Assembly: GCF_015277675.1 (NCBI RefSeq)
Contig: NZ_JADHEC010000001.1
Coordinates: 151,821-215,820, forward strand
DNA: 64,000 nucleotides
Direction: 5' to 3'
Source of the DNA: Flavobacterium soyangense
GTDB lineage: Bacteria > Bacteroidota > Bacteroidia > Flavobacteriales > Flavobacteriaceae
The first letter of the stretch is position 1; every line of letters starts with the position of its first letter. Positions 38,213 to 47,592 of this stretch are shown piece after piece. A model generated the notes under the pieces. That model saw only the letters and a program-made list of their open reading frames with translations. It was not told where the DNA came from and did no database searches. Made by a program: the position numbers and the translations under genes.

Positions 38213-39361
38213 ATGAAATTAACAAAAACCTTTAAATCCTTCTTTAAAAGTGAAAAATCTGGCGGAATTTTGCTCCTTTTTGTAACCATTTTGTCGCTTT
38301 ACCTTGCAAATTCCCCACTTCAAACCGAATATATTCAGTTTTGGTCTACCGAAGTTGGGCATCATTCCATCACGCATTGGATTAACGATGGCTTGATGAC
38401 AATATTCTTTCTTTTGATCGGATTGGAATTAGAACGCGAAATTTATCACGGAGAATTGTCGAGTATTAAAAATGCAGCTTTGCCTATTTTTGGAGCATTG
38501 GGCGGAATGCTTATTCCTGCGGGACTATTTTTGTTATTGAATTTTGGAACCATAACCCAAAACGGTGCTGGAATCCCAATGGCAACTGACATTGCATTTG
38601 CAATAGGAATTTTGTCCCTTTTAGGAAGTCGCGTTCCAGCATCCTTGAAAATATTCCTAACCGCACTCGCCGTAATCGATGATTTGGGAGCCATCATCGT
38701 GATTGCCATATTCTACACAGCGTCTATTTCTTTTGTGAATTTATTTATTGCTTTAGGCATTATGGGGTTTTTGTTTATTCTAAATCGGATGAAGATTTAC
38801 AACCTGATTCCCTACCTGCTTGGCGGAATTGCAATGTGGTATTTTATGCTTAATTCAGGTGTTCACGCTACGATTACCGGAGTATTGCTGGCTTTTGTCA
38901 TTCCTTTTGGAGACGGAAGCAAGAAATCACCTTCCTATATTTTACAACATTTTTTACACAATCCTGTGGCCTTTTTAATCCTGCCATTGTTTGCCATCGC
39001 CAATACTTGCATCGCCATAAATTCGGGCTGGCAAGATGGATTAAGTCATTCAAATTCGCTTGGAATTATTCTAGGATTGACTGTAGGAAAGCCGTTGGGA
39101 ATTTTCCTTTTTTCATTCATTGGAGTGAGTTTAGGACTTTGTACGTTGCCCAAAGATTTAAAATGGAAAACCATTATTGGCGCTGGAATGTTGGGTGGAA
39201 TTGGCTTTACAATGTCAATTTTTATTACGTTGCTTGCCTTTAAAAATGACGGAGAAGATGTGATCACCTATTCTAAAATTGCTATTTTGATTGCTTCTTT
39301 TATTGCAGGAACTTTGGGCTTCTTTTGGTTAAAATTTACTTTGAAAAAACCTGTTCATTAG
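38213..39361 (+). CDS. nhaA: Na+/H+ antiporter NhaA
   Basis: Electrogenic sodium/proton antiporter of the inner membrane, 382 residues with about 12 helices. The paired Asp residues that bind the ion are in LAVIDDLGAIIVIA; NDGLMTIFFLLIGLELERE and MATDIAFAIGIL are family hallmarks. It stands alone, converging on proC with a shared terminator. Confidence 0.96.
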   Translation: MKLTKTFKSFFKSEKSGGILLLFVTILSLYLANSPLQTEYIQFWSTEVGHHSITHWINDGLMTIFFLLIGLELEREIYHGELSSIKNAALPIFGALGGMLIPAGLFLLLNFGTITQNGAGIPMATDIAFAIGILSLLGSRVPASLKIFLTALAVIDDLGAIIVIAIFYTASISFVNLFIALGIMGFLFILNRMKIYNLIPYLLGGIAMWYFMLNSGVHATITGVLLAFVIPFGDGSKKSPSYILQHFLHNPVAFLILPLFAIANTCIAINSGWQDGLSHSNSLGIILGLTVGKPLGIFLFSFIGVSLGLCTLPKDLKWKTIIGAGMLGGIGFTMSIFITLLAFKNDGEDVITYSKIAILIASFIAGTLGFFWLKFTLKKPVH

Positions 39362-39404
39362 AAAATAACTGTCCCAAAAGAATAATTAGATTCGGAATAA
39401 ATGG

Positions 39405-39441
39405 AAAAAGGGAATTTAGCGTAACACTAAATTCCCTTTTT
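39405..39441. terminator. Bidirectional terminator between nhaA and proC
   Basis: Arms AAAAAGGGAATTTAG and CTAAATTCCCTTTTT pair perfectly over 15 bp with a 7-base loop. It serves both converging genes. Confidence 0.92.
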
Positions 39442-39458
39442 TGGCCTTTATAAAAATT

Positions 39459-40235
39459 TTATCCCTTAATTTGTTTCAAAGAAGTCTTGATCCCTCTAAT
39501 CAATGACGAACTGAAACCGTGCATTTCCATTTCGTTCAATCCCGCAATAGTACAGCCTTGTGGGGTTGTCACTCTATCAATTAATTGTTCCGGATGTATG
39601 TTTTCTTCCATAATCATTTCGGCAGCACCTTTTACAGTTTGGGCAGAAATAGCCAAAGCAGTTTGCCAGTCAAATCCTATTTCGATTCCGGCTTGCATTG
39701 AAGCGCGAATGTAACGCAACGCAAAAGCCGTTCCGCTTGCCGCCAAAACCGTGGCAGCATCCATTAATTTTTCGTCAATTATAGGTGCAGTTCCTAACTC
39801 TTGGAAAAGAGCCACCACATTTTGGGCATTCTCTTTGTCTTTTTCATTAAAAGCAATACAGGTTGCCGATGCGCCAAATTGAGCCGCAATGTTCGGCATA
39901 ATTCGAATGGCATGATGCTTGTCGCCAATCTTGTTTTGCAGTGCTTCAATAGACAAACCACTTACCGCAGAAGCAATAACTTTGTTAGAAATTACAGGAA
40001 GAATTTCGGCCAAAACAGTATTTACCTGATACGGTTTTATGGCCAAAATGATGACATCTGATTCTTGAATGTTATGTTTGTTATCAGTTGAAACCGTAAT
40101 GCCCAATTGTTCCAAATACAGAATACTTGAAATGTTTCTTCTGGTTACTGTAACTTGGTTGTCTTTCGAAAATTTTGTTATTCCTAATGCTATAGAAACG
40201 CCAAGGTTTCCACCGCCAATTATATGTACTTTCAT
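39459..40235 (-). CDS. proC: Pyrroline-5-carboxylate reductase
   Basis: Last step of proline synthesis, reducing P5C with NAD(P)H; 258 residues. The N-terminal nucleotide-binding motif is VHIIGGGNLGVSIALG, and the C-terminal dimerisation helices include VLAASGTAFALRYI and VTTPQGCTIAGLNEME, the conserved ProC signature. It probably starts the minus-strand gene on its own; mgtE lies 51 bases upstream. Confidence 0.95.
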   Translation of the reverse strand: MKVHIIGGGNLGVSIALGITKFSKDNQVTVTRRNISSILYLEQLGITVSTDNKHNIQESDVIILAIKPYQVNTVLAEILPVISNKVIASAVSGLSIEALQNKIGDKHHAIRIMPNIAAQFGASATCIAFNEKDKENAQNVVALFQELGTAPIIDEKLMDAATVLAASGTAFALRYIRASMQAGIEIGFDWQTALAISAQTVKGAAEMIMEENIHPEQLIDRVTTPQGCTIAGLNEMEMHGFSSSLIRGIKTSLKQIKG

Positions 40236-40286
40236 TCTAATTTGAGTTGATGTGTTAGTTAATAGTTATTAAATTCATTCAGGTTT

Positions 40287-41696
40287 TTATAATAATTTGC
40301 CTTTTAATAATAAAGAGGCAATTGTAAAATAAATAACCAAACCAGTTACATCAACTAAAGTTGCCACAAATGGTGCTGATGATGTTGCGGGATCCAATCT
40401 TAGTTTTTTTAATAAAAATGGAATCATTGAGCCTGAAAGTGTACCCCATAAAACGATAAAGACTAAGGATATTGAAACTGTCATTGCAACAGCAAACCAA
40501 TGAATTCCATATTGATATAAACCTGTTTGTTGCCAAATCATAATCCTAATAAAGCCCACAATTCCTAATATGGAACCTAATAAAAATCCAGATGCAATTT
40601 CTTTTTTCATTACAAACCACCAGTCTTTTAAGTCCAATTCTTTCAATGCCATGGCACGAATAATCAAAGTTGCGGCTTGTGAACCTGAATTTCCTCCACT
40701 TGAAATAATAAGAGGAACGAATAAGGCTAAAACGACTGCTTTTTCGATTTCTCCTTCAAAAAATCCCATTGCCGAAGCCGTAAACATTTCGCCAACAAAT
40801 AAAACCACCAACCAAGTGGCGCGCTTTTTGACCATTTCGAAAAGTCTTGTTTGCACATATGGCAATTCAAGAGCCTCCAAGCCACCAAACTTTTGAATAT
40901 CTTCAGTGTCTCTTTTTTCGATCTCGTCTTTAATAACATCGATAACGTCATCAATCGTAATTCGACCCACTAATCGACCCAATTCATCTACAACAGGAAT
41001 CGCTTCAAGGTCGTATTTATCCATAATTCGAGCTACATCAACATCCGCCATTTCAACATCTACATAGTTCAGTTTTCGGATGTAAAATTCGCTAATAGGC
41101 GTTTTAGTAGTTGGCGCTGTCAGCAAATCTTTTAGCGATAAACGCCCCTTAAGTTTGTTATCATCATCAACCACATAAATAGAATGTACTCTGGAGATGT
41201 TTTCGGCCTGAATTCGCATTTCCTTTACGCAAGTCATCACGTTCCAATTCTCATTGACTTTCACCAATTCTTTGTGCATGATTCCACCCGCAGTATCCTC
41301 GTCATAACGCAACAAATCGACAATTCCTTTTGCGTGTTCAATATCTTGAAGTTCTGATATTACCTCAGCTTTTCTATCTTTAGAAAGTTCTCCAATAATA
41401 TCGGCGGCATCATTTGTCTCTAATTCATCAAGTTCTTCCGCTATTTCTTTCGAGGAAAGTCGGCTTAAAATTTCCTCTCTTAAATCATCCTCCAGTTCAA
41501 GAAGAATTTCAGCTGTTTTTTCGCTGTCTAAAACTTGGAAAATATAGGTTGCCTCTTCAATACTAACCTCATCAAGAATTTCCGCAAAATCAGCATGATG
41601 CATATCATTCAATAAAATTTCCAGTTGATGGTTATTTTTTTCTTGAATAAGTTGCGCTATTTGTTGGATTAAATCCTTGCTGATTTTAAATTCCAT
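40287..41696 (-). CDS. mgtE: Magnesium transporter MgtE
   Basis: Homodimeric Mg2+ channel of the inner membrane, 469 residues. Order: N-terminal helical domain (about 1-130, repeated EI/EE-L motifs), paired CBS domains (about 135-255, [18 protein letters not shown] and [14 protein letters not shown]), then five membrane helices with [17 protein letters not shown] and [19 protein letters not shown] lining the pore. Its start overlaps the end of rsmA by 11 bases. Confidence 0.96.
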   Translation of the reverse strand: MEFKISKDLIQQIAQLIQEKNNHQLEILLNDMHHADFAEILDEVSIEEATYIFQVLDSEKTAEILLELEDDLREEILSRLSSKEIAEELDELETNDAADIIGELSKDRKAEVISELQDIEHAKGIVDLLRYDEDTAGGIMHKELVKVNENWNVMTCVKEMRIQAENISRVHSIYVVDDDNKLKGRLSLKDLLTAPTTKTPISEFYIRKLNYVDVEMADVDVARIMDKYDLEAIPVVDELGRLVGRITIDDVIDVIKDEIEKRDTEDIQKFGGLEALELPYVQTRLFEMVKKRATWLVVLFVGEMFTASAMGFFEGEIEKAVVLALFVPLIISSGGNSGSQAATLIIRAMALKELDLKDWWFVMKKEIASGFLLGSILGIVGFIRIMIWQQTGLYQYGIHWFAVAMTVSISLVFIVLWGTLSGSMIPFLLKKLRLDPATSSAPFVATLVDVTGLVIYFTIASLLLKGKLL

Positions 41697-42465
41697 CGGC
41701 TTCTATTTTTTTGGTAAGTGCTATAAATTGCTCCACGTTAAGTTGTTCTGGTCGAAGGTTGAAAACTTCATCTTCTCTTAAACTATCGGACAAATTTAGT
41801 GTTTTTAAACTATTTCTCAAGGTTTTTCTACGCTGTTGGAAAGCTGTTTTTACAACCGTGAAAAATAATTTTTCTCCACAGGGCAAACTGTAATTCTCTT
41901 TTCGTCGCAAACGTAAAACTCCCGATTTTACTTTTGGCGGTGGAATAAAAACGTGTTCATCGACCGTGAATAAATATTCGGCATCGTAAAAAGCCTGAAC
42001 TAAAACCGATAGAATTCCATAAGCTTTTGTTCCCTTTTTTTCGCAAATGCGTTCGGCCACTTCTTTTTGGAACATTCCTGCAAATTCTGGTATTTGATTG
42101 CGATATTCCAATGCTTTGAATACTATTTGAGTCGAAATATTATAAGGAAAATTTCCGATTATAGCGAATTGTTTCCCTTCAAAAACTTCGTTAATATTAT
42201 ACCTCAGGAAATCTTTAGAGATGATTTTATCCTTTAATTTTGGATAATTCTCGTCCAGATAGACCACCGATTCCGTGTCGATTTCGATAACATAAGTATT
42301 GATTGGTTTTTCCAATAAATACTTGGTCAAAACGCCCATTCCCGGACCTATTTCTAATACATCATCGTAACCTTCGAGATTCAAGGTGTCAGCAATTGCT
42401 TTGGCAATACTTTCATCTTTTAAGAAATGCTGTCCGAGGTGTTTTTTGGCTTTTACTTTTTCCAT
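41686..42465 (-). CDS. rsmA: 16S rRNA dimethyladenosine transferase RsmA (KsgA)
   Basis: Dimethylates two adjacent adenosines near the 3' end of 16S rRNA. 259 residues. [19 protein letters not shown] at the N-terminus, the SAM motif [16 protein letters not shown] and the catalytic [10 protein letters not shown] (NLPY in most bacteria) are seen. It overlaps mgtE, and the DUF4286 gene lies 8 bases upstream, so the three are likely one operon. Confidence 0.97.
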   Translation of the reverse strand: MEKVKAKKHLGQHFLKDESIAKAIADTLNLEGYDDVLEIGPGMGVLTKYLLEKPINTYVIEIDTESVVYLDENYPKLKDKIISKDFLRYNINEVFEGKQFAIIGNFPYNISTQIVFKALEYRNQIPEFAGMFQKEVAERICEKKGTKAYGILSVLVQAFYDAEYLFTVDEHVFIPPPKVKSGVLRLRRKENYSLPCGEKLFFTVVKTAFQQRRKTLRNSLKTLNLSDSLREDEVFNLRPEQLNVEQFIALTKKIEADGI

Positions 42466-42473
42466 TTCTTTGT

Positions 42474-42785
42474 TTAATGTTCTGAAATCAACTCCAATTC
42501 CGTTCTAAAAGAGAGCATTTTATCTCCAAATAATTTCAATCCTTCTTCCCTTAATGCTGGAGCATCTTCAAGATAATATTTTTCCAAAGTTTCCTTGCTG
42601 TCGGTTGTATATTGAACAGAATAGGTTGTTCCTCCCATTTCTTCCTCAATTAAAACGCGCACCATTATTGCCGAAGAGAATTTTCCCGTGGCCAGCATTT
42701 CAGGAATGTGTTTGTGTTGCATCCAAATCATCCATTTTTCGTGGACGCTTTCGTGTATGTTTGTGGTAACGTTGTAAATTATCAT
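42474..42785 (-). CDS. DUF4286 family protein
   Basis: 103-residue soluble protein with a ferredoxin-like pattern ([36 protein letters not shown]). The family's function is unknown. It is close to rsmA in the same direction. Confidence 0.85.
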   Translation of the reverse strand: MIIYNVTTNIHESVHEKWMIWMQHKHIPEMLATGKFSSAIMVRVLIEEEMGGTTYSVQYTTDSKETLEKYYLEDAPALREEGLKLFGDKMLSFRTELELISEH

Positions 42786-42799
42786 TTTTACTGTTGATT

Positions 42800-42863
42800 T
42801 GGTTATTTGTTTAATCGGTTAATCGTTAATTCGGTTAAACAAATAAACAGTTAACCGATTAAC
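42800..42863. repeat. Inverted short repeats (7-8 bp units) downstream of the TPR gene
   Basis: The left side holds TTAATCGG/TTAATCG-type units and the right side (42842-42863) holds octamers CAGTTAAC and CGATTAAC in the opposite orientation. GGTTAATCG and CGATTAACC can pair. The array is just past the TPR gene's stop and may act as its terminator. Confidence 0.6.
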
Positions 42864-42867
42864 CTTT

Positions 42868-44646
42868 TTACAGTTCTTTGTCTCCTCGCAATTGTCGGAA
42901 TTTTTTTCGAGCTTCCACAAAGTAAATACTATCTTGATGATTAAAAATTATTTTCTCGTAAAGCGGTTTTGCTTTATCCGGTTGTTGTAACTTATTGTTC
43001 TCAATTTCTGCCGAAAAAAACAGGCCTTCGTCTATGTAAATTCCATCGGCGTGATGGTCAATAATATTTTGATATTGGCTTAAAGCCAAATTATATTCGC
43101 CTTGTTTTTCATAAATTTTACCCAAACGCAACAAAGTTACCGCTTCGATTTCTTGTCCTTTGAAGCTTTTCAAAATCGACTGAAACTGCGCAATCGCTTC
43201 CTGATTCCTGTTTTGATATAACAAATAATCACCTTTGGCAAACTGTTTCAAGGCGGTTTGTGTCGAATCGGCGACTGTATTATCGTTTATCAAAAGGAAA
43301 TATTCCAATGCATCATTGGCAATCAATTGCGTACTTGCCGATTTCAATTCCTTGAACTGTTTCAAAGCCCACACAAAATCCCCTTGAAAATAACTGGTCT
43401 TGGCAGCCTTCAGACTCGCTTCGTGTGCCACTCCATCGTTCTTTAAATTCTCTTCAACTTGGGAATAATAAAGTAACGCCTGATTGAATTTTTCTTCATA
43501 AAGCAAAATATCTGCCAACTCCATTTTGGCCTGAGCCGCTTCATAATCGTTCAATTGTAACTCAAGTGCTTTCTTGACAATTGCTTTTCCTTCCTCAGGT
43601 TTTCGCAAATTAAAAGCCACAAAATGCGCCTGAATCAGTTGCAAAGATAGCGTAAATGGACTTATTTCATATTCCGTCAACAAACTGGCTAATTCAGTAT
43701 TGATTGTCGCAAAATCTTTTTGCTGCGCTTTTTCAATTTTCATTTCAATCAAATACGAATTTGCTTGGATAAGCAACTCTAAATCTTTGGTGTTTTCCAA
43801 AACAAATCCCAGAATTTCTTTGGCCGCTTCCGTATCATCTTCTTCGATGGCAAGTTGTCCCAAATTCACGATACTGGAAAGTGATTCCGGATTGCGTTTG
43901 AAGATTGCTTTTTCTTGGATAAAAGCCTTGCCAAACTCTTTTTGTTGGACATAATACCAACTCAAATAATGATTCCAAAAAACATCTTGGTTCTTTTGAG
44001 CTCTTACAATTAATGCTTTTCGTAAAATTTCATTGAAGTTTTCATCACCTTCTTCGAACATAAAACGAGCCAATTGATTTTGGATTTGAATCGAGTTTTG
44101 GGGATTAGCGTAAGCTTCGTCCAGAAAAGTGGAAATCATCATTTCAGTGTTGCCCAATTGTCCGTAAAGCAACGCCATTTGATAATTGAAATTATAATTG
44201 GGTTGCAATGTCGTTGCCGTTTGATAGGATTTCAAGGCATATTCCAATAAGACTTTTCTCTCGAAAGAATTTGAAATTCCATACACTTCATTTGGATTTT
44301 TCTTGATTCGGTCGATGGCCTCTTCGTAATACTTTTTGGCGGAAGCCTCGTTCTTTTGCAGCTGAAAATTATAACCCAATTCGACCAGAAGATTGCCTTG
44401 TTTGTAAGTATTCAATCGAGTTTGAATGGCTTTTTCGGCAACATCAAATTGTTGTAATTGCTGATAGCAATCTATAGTTCGCTGAAAATATTGGGAGTTC
44501 GACGGCTGATTATTTAATAATTCTTCAAAACTGATTTTTGCTTTCTCAAAATCGCCTTTATCGAAATAATACTGTGCCAATTGCTCGTTTTGTGAGAAAC
44601 AAACCAATGAAAAAAACAGGGCGATATATGGAAATAGTTTTTTCAT
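42868..44646 (-). CDS. TPR-repeat protein, exported
   Basis: 592 residues. The signal peptide (MKKLFPYIALFFSLVCFSQ) is followed by tetratricopeptide repeats over nearly the whole length (LAQYYFDKGDFEKAKISFEEL, LRLGKIYEKQGEYNLALSQYQ). The layout suits a periplasmic or outer-membrane-associated scaffold. Specific partners are unknown. Upstream lies serS, separated by a heptamer array. Confidence 0.85.
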   Translation of the reverse strand: MKKLFPYIALFFSLVCFSQNEQLAQYYFDKGDFEKAKISFEELLNNQPSNSQYFQRTIDCYQQLQQFDVAEKAIQTRLNTYKQGNLLVELGYNFQLQKNEASAKKYYEEAIDRIKKNPNEVYGISNSFERKVLLEYALKSYQTATTLQPNYNFNYQMALLYGQLGNTEMMISTFLDEAYANPQNSIQIQNQLARFMFEEGDENFNEILRKALIVRAQKNQDVFWNHYLSWYYVQQKEFGKAFIQEKAIFKRNPESLSSIVNLGQLAIEEDDTEAAKEILGFVLENTKDLELLIQANSYLIEMKIEKAQQKDFATINTELASLLTEYEISPFTLSLQLIQAHFVAFNLRKPEEGKAIVKKALELQLNDYEAAQAKMELADILLYEEKFNQALLYYSQVEENLKNDGVAHEASLKAAKTSYFQGDFVWALKQFKELKSASTQLIANDALEYFLLINDNTVADSTQTALKQFAKGDYLLYQNRNQEAIAQFQSILKSFKGQEIEAVTLLRLGKIYEKQGEYNLALSQYQNIIDHHADGIYIDEGLFFSAEIENNKLQQPDKAKPLYEKIIFNHQDSIYFVEARKKFRQLRGDKEL

Positions 44647-44715
44647 TGTCAGTTTTTAGTTGAAGATTTAGTTTTCAGTCGCAGCTCTGAAAACTGCAAC
44701 TGATAACCGAAAACT
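44646..44715. repeat. Inverted heptamer arrays between serS and the TPR gene
   Basis: The right half reads CTGAAAA, CTGCAAC, TGATAAC, CGAAAAC from 44687. The left half (TTGTCAG, TTTTTAG, TTGAAGA) is the same kind of unit in reverse orientation. It spans almost the whole gap from the TPR start codon to the serS stop. Confidence 0.7.
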
Positions 44716-44718
44716 AAT

Positions 44719-45990
44719 TTAATCAATAATATCAAACCCGCAATAGCTTCGCAAAACTTCAGGAATTACAATGCCTTCCGCAGTTTGATAATTTTCCAAA
44801 ATTCCAGCCAAAACTCTTGGCAAAGCCAATGAACTTCCGTTTAGGGTGTGTGCCAATTGGTTTTTTCCGTCTTTGTCTTTGAAACGTAATTTCAAACGAT
44901 TCGCCTGAAAAGTCTCAAAATTAGATACCGAACTGATTTCTAACCAACGCTCTTGCGCCGTAGAATACACTTCGAAATCATACGTCAAAGCAGATGTAAA
45001 ACCCATATCGCCACCACAAAGACGCAATATTCTATAAGGTAATTTCAATTCTTGCAAAATACTTTTTACGTGAGCTACCATTCCGTCCAATGCTTCATAA
45101 GATTTATCAGGATGCTCCACGCGCACGATTTCGACTTTGTCAAATTGGTGCAAACGGTTCAATCCACGAACGTGAGCGCCATAAGAACCGGCTTCACGAC
45201 GGAAACAAGGCGTGTAAGCAGTTGTCAAAATTGGTAATTCGTTTTCATTCAAAATCACGTCACGAAACAAATTCGTCACGGGAACTTCTGCCGTTGGAAT
45301 CAAATATAAATTGTCCGTAGCATCGTGGTACATTTGCCCTTCTTTGTCTGGCAATTGCCCCGTTCCGTAAGCCGAAGCTTCGTTGACCATGTGCGGAACC
45401 TGAACTTCATTATAACCTGCAGCCGTATTTTTATCTAAGAAATAATTGATTAAAGCACGTTGTAATTTGGCTCCTTTTCCTTTGTAAACCGGAAATCCTG
45501 CGCCAGTAATTTTGTTTCCTAATTCGAAATCGATGATGTCGTATTTTTTTACCAATTCCCAATGAGGTTGAGCACCTTCGTGCAAAACGGGAATGTCGCC
45601 TTCTTGAAAAACGTTAAGGTTTTCTTCGGGAGTTTTTCCTTCGGGAACAATATCAGCAGGAAGATTGGGTAAAGTGTATAGTTTTTCAGAAAGTTCTGCA
45701 GCAAGTAGGTCAGCAGTTTCGGCTAATGCTTTGCTTTTTTCTTTTAATAGAACAGTTTTTTCTTTGAGAATGGCAGCTTTTGATTTTTCGCCGCCTTTCA
45801 TCAATTCGCCAATATCTTTGGATAATTTATTAGATTCGGATAAAATTCCGTCCAACTCTACTTGCGTAGCGCGACGGCGTTCATCCAGTTGTACCACTTC
45901 TTCAACAACAGCGGTGGCATCCATATTTCTTTTGGCCAAAGCCTTGATTACTTTTTCCTGATTCTCTCTAATAAATGCGATTTGTAACAT
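44719..45990 (-). CDS. serS: Serine--tRNA ligase
   Basis: Class II aminoacyl-tRNA synthetase, 423 residues. The N-terminal part (about 1-105) is the long antiparallel coiled coil that reads the tRNA arm. Class motifs follow: TAYTPCFRREAGSYG (motif 2) and GSSLALPRVLAGILENYQ (motif 3), and the serine pocket region TAEVPVTNLFRD. It is probably transcribed singly. Confidence 0.98.
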   Translation of the reverse strand: MLQIAFIRENQEKVIKALAKRNMDATAVVEEVVQLDERRRATQVELDGILSESNKLSKDIGELMKGGEKSKAAILKEKTVLLKEKSKALAETADLLAAELSEKLYTLPNLPADIVPEGKTPEENLNVFQEGDIPVLHEGAQPHWELVKKYDIIDFELGNKITGAGFPVYKGKGAKLQRALINYFLDKNTAAGYNEVQVPHMVNEASAYGTGQLPDKEGQMYHDATDNLYLIPTAEVPVTNLFRDVILNENELPILTTAYTPCFRREAGSYGAHVRGLNRLHQFDKVEIVRVEHPDKSYEALDGMVAHVKSILQELKLPYRILRLCGGDMGFTSALTYDFEVYSTAQERWLEISSVSNFETFQANRLKLRFKDKDGKNQLAHTLNGSSLALPRVLAGILENYQTAEGIVIPEVLRSYCGFDIID

Positions 45991-46071
45991 AACTTAATTT
46001 TTTAACTCTTATTTATTTTTAATAAGGTCACAAATTTAAGGAAATGTTTGATACTATTGAGACAAAAAAAT

Positions 46072-46214
46072 AGTCAAAAGTCGAAAGTCATAAAGTCATA
46101 AAGTCAAGCGCTAGGAAACAACCTTATTTAGGCACACTTTATTTAATGTTAAAAAGACAATTGAGTGCAATACAAAACACCTTTAAGACTTTTGACTTGC
46201 GGCTTTTGACTCAG
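46072..46214. repeat. Inverted heptamer arrays between the 46.2-kb gene and serS
   Basis: Left array: AGTCAAA, AGTCGAA, AGTCATAA, AGTCATAA, AGTCAAG from 46072. Right array: GACTTTT, GACTTGC, GGCTTTT, GACTCAG from 46187, the opposite orientation. The right array ends one base before the stop codon of the gene at 46216; the arms can pair around a 78-base loop. Confidence 0.8.
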
Positions 46215-46215
46215 T

Positions 46216-46755
46216 TTACTCTCTTTTAATCTCGTGACCCACAAATTCTTCTAAGGTGGCGAACATTTCATCCACAGAAAGCACTTCGAAATCGGGATGC
46301 GTTTTTAGAAAATTGGCGTTCAAAGTAATGAGATTTTCTTCCAATTCGAAAAAAGTATCGTTGTTGAGAAAATCTCTAGTAGGATTTACACCTTCTAATT
46401 TTCCTTTTAGGAATTTATTGAGCTTGACGCTGCTCATTAGTTTTACTTTTTTGGATTGCTGTTGGAATAATTCCAAGTGGTTGTAGGCGCCAATTAAGGC
46501 CAAACCTTCTTCTATCAATTCGTTCAACTCCTTGTCCCAACTCGAATTATAAACAAACTGGGCAAAATTTCCCTCGGTATATTGTGATGTATAATAATCT
46601 AAATAATAACTCATCAAGGCGTCTTCGTGAATCAAATCGTCGTCCACACCTTCCTCGCGCATTAAGTTAATGACCGAAATATTGGAGTGAATGATATCTT
46701 GAAGATTTTCACTGTTGAAGGCTGTTTCTGAAACTATTATTCTACCGAATTCCAT
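46216..46755 (-). CDS. DMP19-like (DUF4375) protein
   Basis: 179-residue acidic soluble protein. The segment DALMSYYLDYYTSQYTEGNFAQFVYNS matches the pattern of the DMP19/DUF4375 family (ordered aromatic residues and G-x-F-x-Q-F). No function can be given. It is a lone gene between a repeat array and a 168-base gap. Confidence 0.65.
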   Translation of the reverse strand: MEFGRIIVSETAFNSENLQDIIHSNISVINLMREEGVDDDLIHEDALMSYYLDYYTSQYTEGNFAQFVYNSSWDKELNELIEEGLALIGAYNHLELFQQQSKKVKLMSSVKLNKFLKGKLEGVNPTRDFLNNDTFFELEENLITLNANFLKTHPDFEVLSVDEMFATLEEFVGHEIKRE

Positions 46756-46923
46756 TTGTTTTGTATTTGAATATGTGCCGCAAATTTCAGTTAAATAAAA
46801 ACAGAAAAGAAATTTTATTTACTCTTTGCCTAAGTTTTAAATTTCAACAAAAGTATTTGGGAAACAAAAAAAGCTACATCTATTAAAATGCAGCTTTTAT
46901 ATTGGATGTTGAAAACCTATTCT

Positions 46924-47151
46924 TTATTTCGTTTTCATTGGTGGTAAATCAAATGCTTTTGAATCACTTTCAAAATTATTACGGTGTGATCCATCGCAAA
47001 AAGGTTTATTTGATGATAATCCACAACGACAAAGACCTAATGCTGCCCTTCCCTGTAGTCCATAAACGTTTCCTTCTTGATCTACTATTTCAAAATCCCC
47101 TTCTATTTTTATAGAACCGTTTTTATTAATCGTTAGTTTTGTCTTGCTCAT
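46924..47151 (-). CDS. CDGSH iron-sulfur domain protein
   Basis: 75-residue protein of the mitoNEET type binding a 2Fe-2S cluster through three Cys and one His: CRCGLSSNKPFCDGSH. The beta-rich N-terminus (MSKTKLTINKNGSIKIEGDF) is typical of the short bacterial form. Likely electron transfer or cluster donation. Confidence 0.92.
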   Translation of the reverse strand: MSKTKLTINKNGSIKIEGDFEIVDQEGNVYGLQGRAALGLCRCGLSSNKPFCDGSHRNNFESDSKAFDLPPMKTK

Positions 47152-47267
47152 ATTATTTTTTGTTTTTTGAGGTCAAAGATTGTGAAAATTTCTGTACCAA
47201 CGGTACTTTTTCAATAAATCATTTAATTTTGGGTGGATTAAAATCCATCCCTATAAATATGTCGCGC

Positions 47268-47438
47268 CTATGGCTCTATAGATTGGTCACTATTCTTTTG
47301 CTGATTTATTTTGGCAACCAAAGTTCTCAGACGTAATGCTTTTTCTTTTTTATCTTCTTGCAATTTAGCCTTTTTCCGATTGAGCAATTTGGTGTGCAAA
47401 GCCTTGTTTTTGGTATTTTTTTCGGGTCCTTTTGGCAT
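47268..47438 (-). CDS. Small basic conserved-looking protein (56 aa)
   Basis: I translated this short frame by hand. It starts MPKGPEKNTKNKALHTKLL, continues with NRKKAKLQEDKKEKALRLR and ends SDQSIEP. About a third of residues are Lys or Arg, and it looks helical, so nucleic-acid binding is plausible. I recall similar short proteins in flavobacterial annotations but could not search. The frame is clean for its length and codon use resembles the neighbours. Confidence 0.6.
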   Translation of the reverse strand: MPKGPEKNTKNKALHTKLLNRKKAKLQEDKKEKALRLRTLVAKINQQKNSDQSIEP

Positions 47439-47566
47439 GGTTGATATGATTCTAGAATTATGGTTGTAAAGATAAACAAAGCCATATTAAAAACTCGGCG
47501 TTACTAGAATGAACTAATTAATGTATTTCACTTTAACTTATGGTGGAAGAATATAATAAAACAAAG

Positions 47567-47574
47567 TATCTTTG
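47567..47574 (+). promoter_or_regulatory. -7 box of the Doc module
   Basis: TATCTTTG matches TAnnTTTG, 18 bases before the ATG. The overlapping TTTGTG and CACAAA (47571-47588) form a small dyad that could be an operator. Confidence 0.5.
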
Positions 47575-47592
47575 TGAGTAAACACAAAAACA

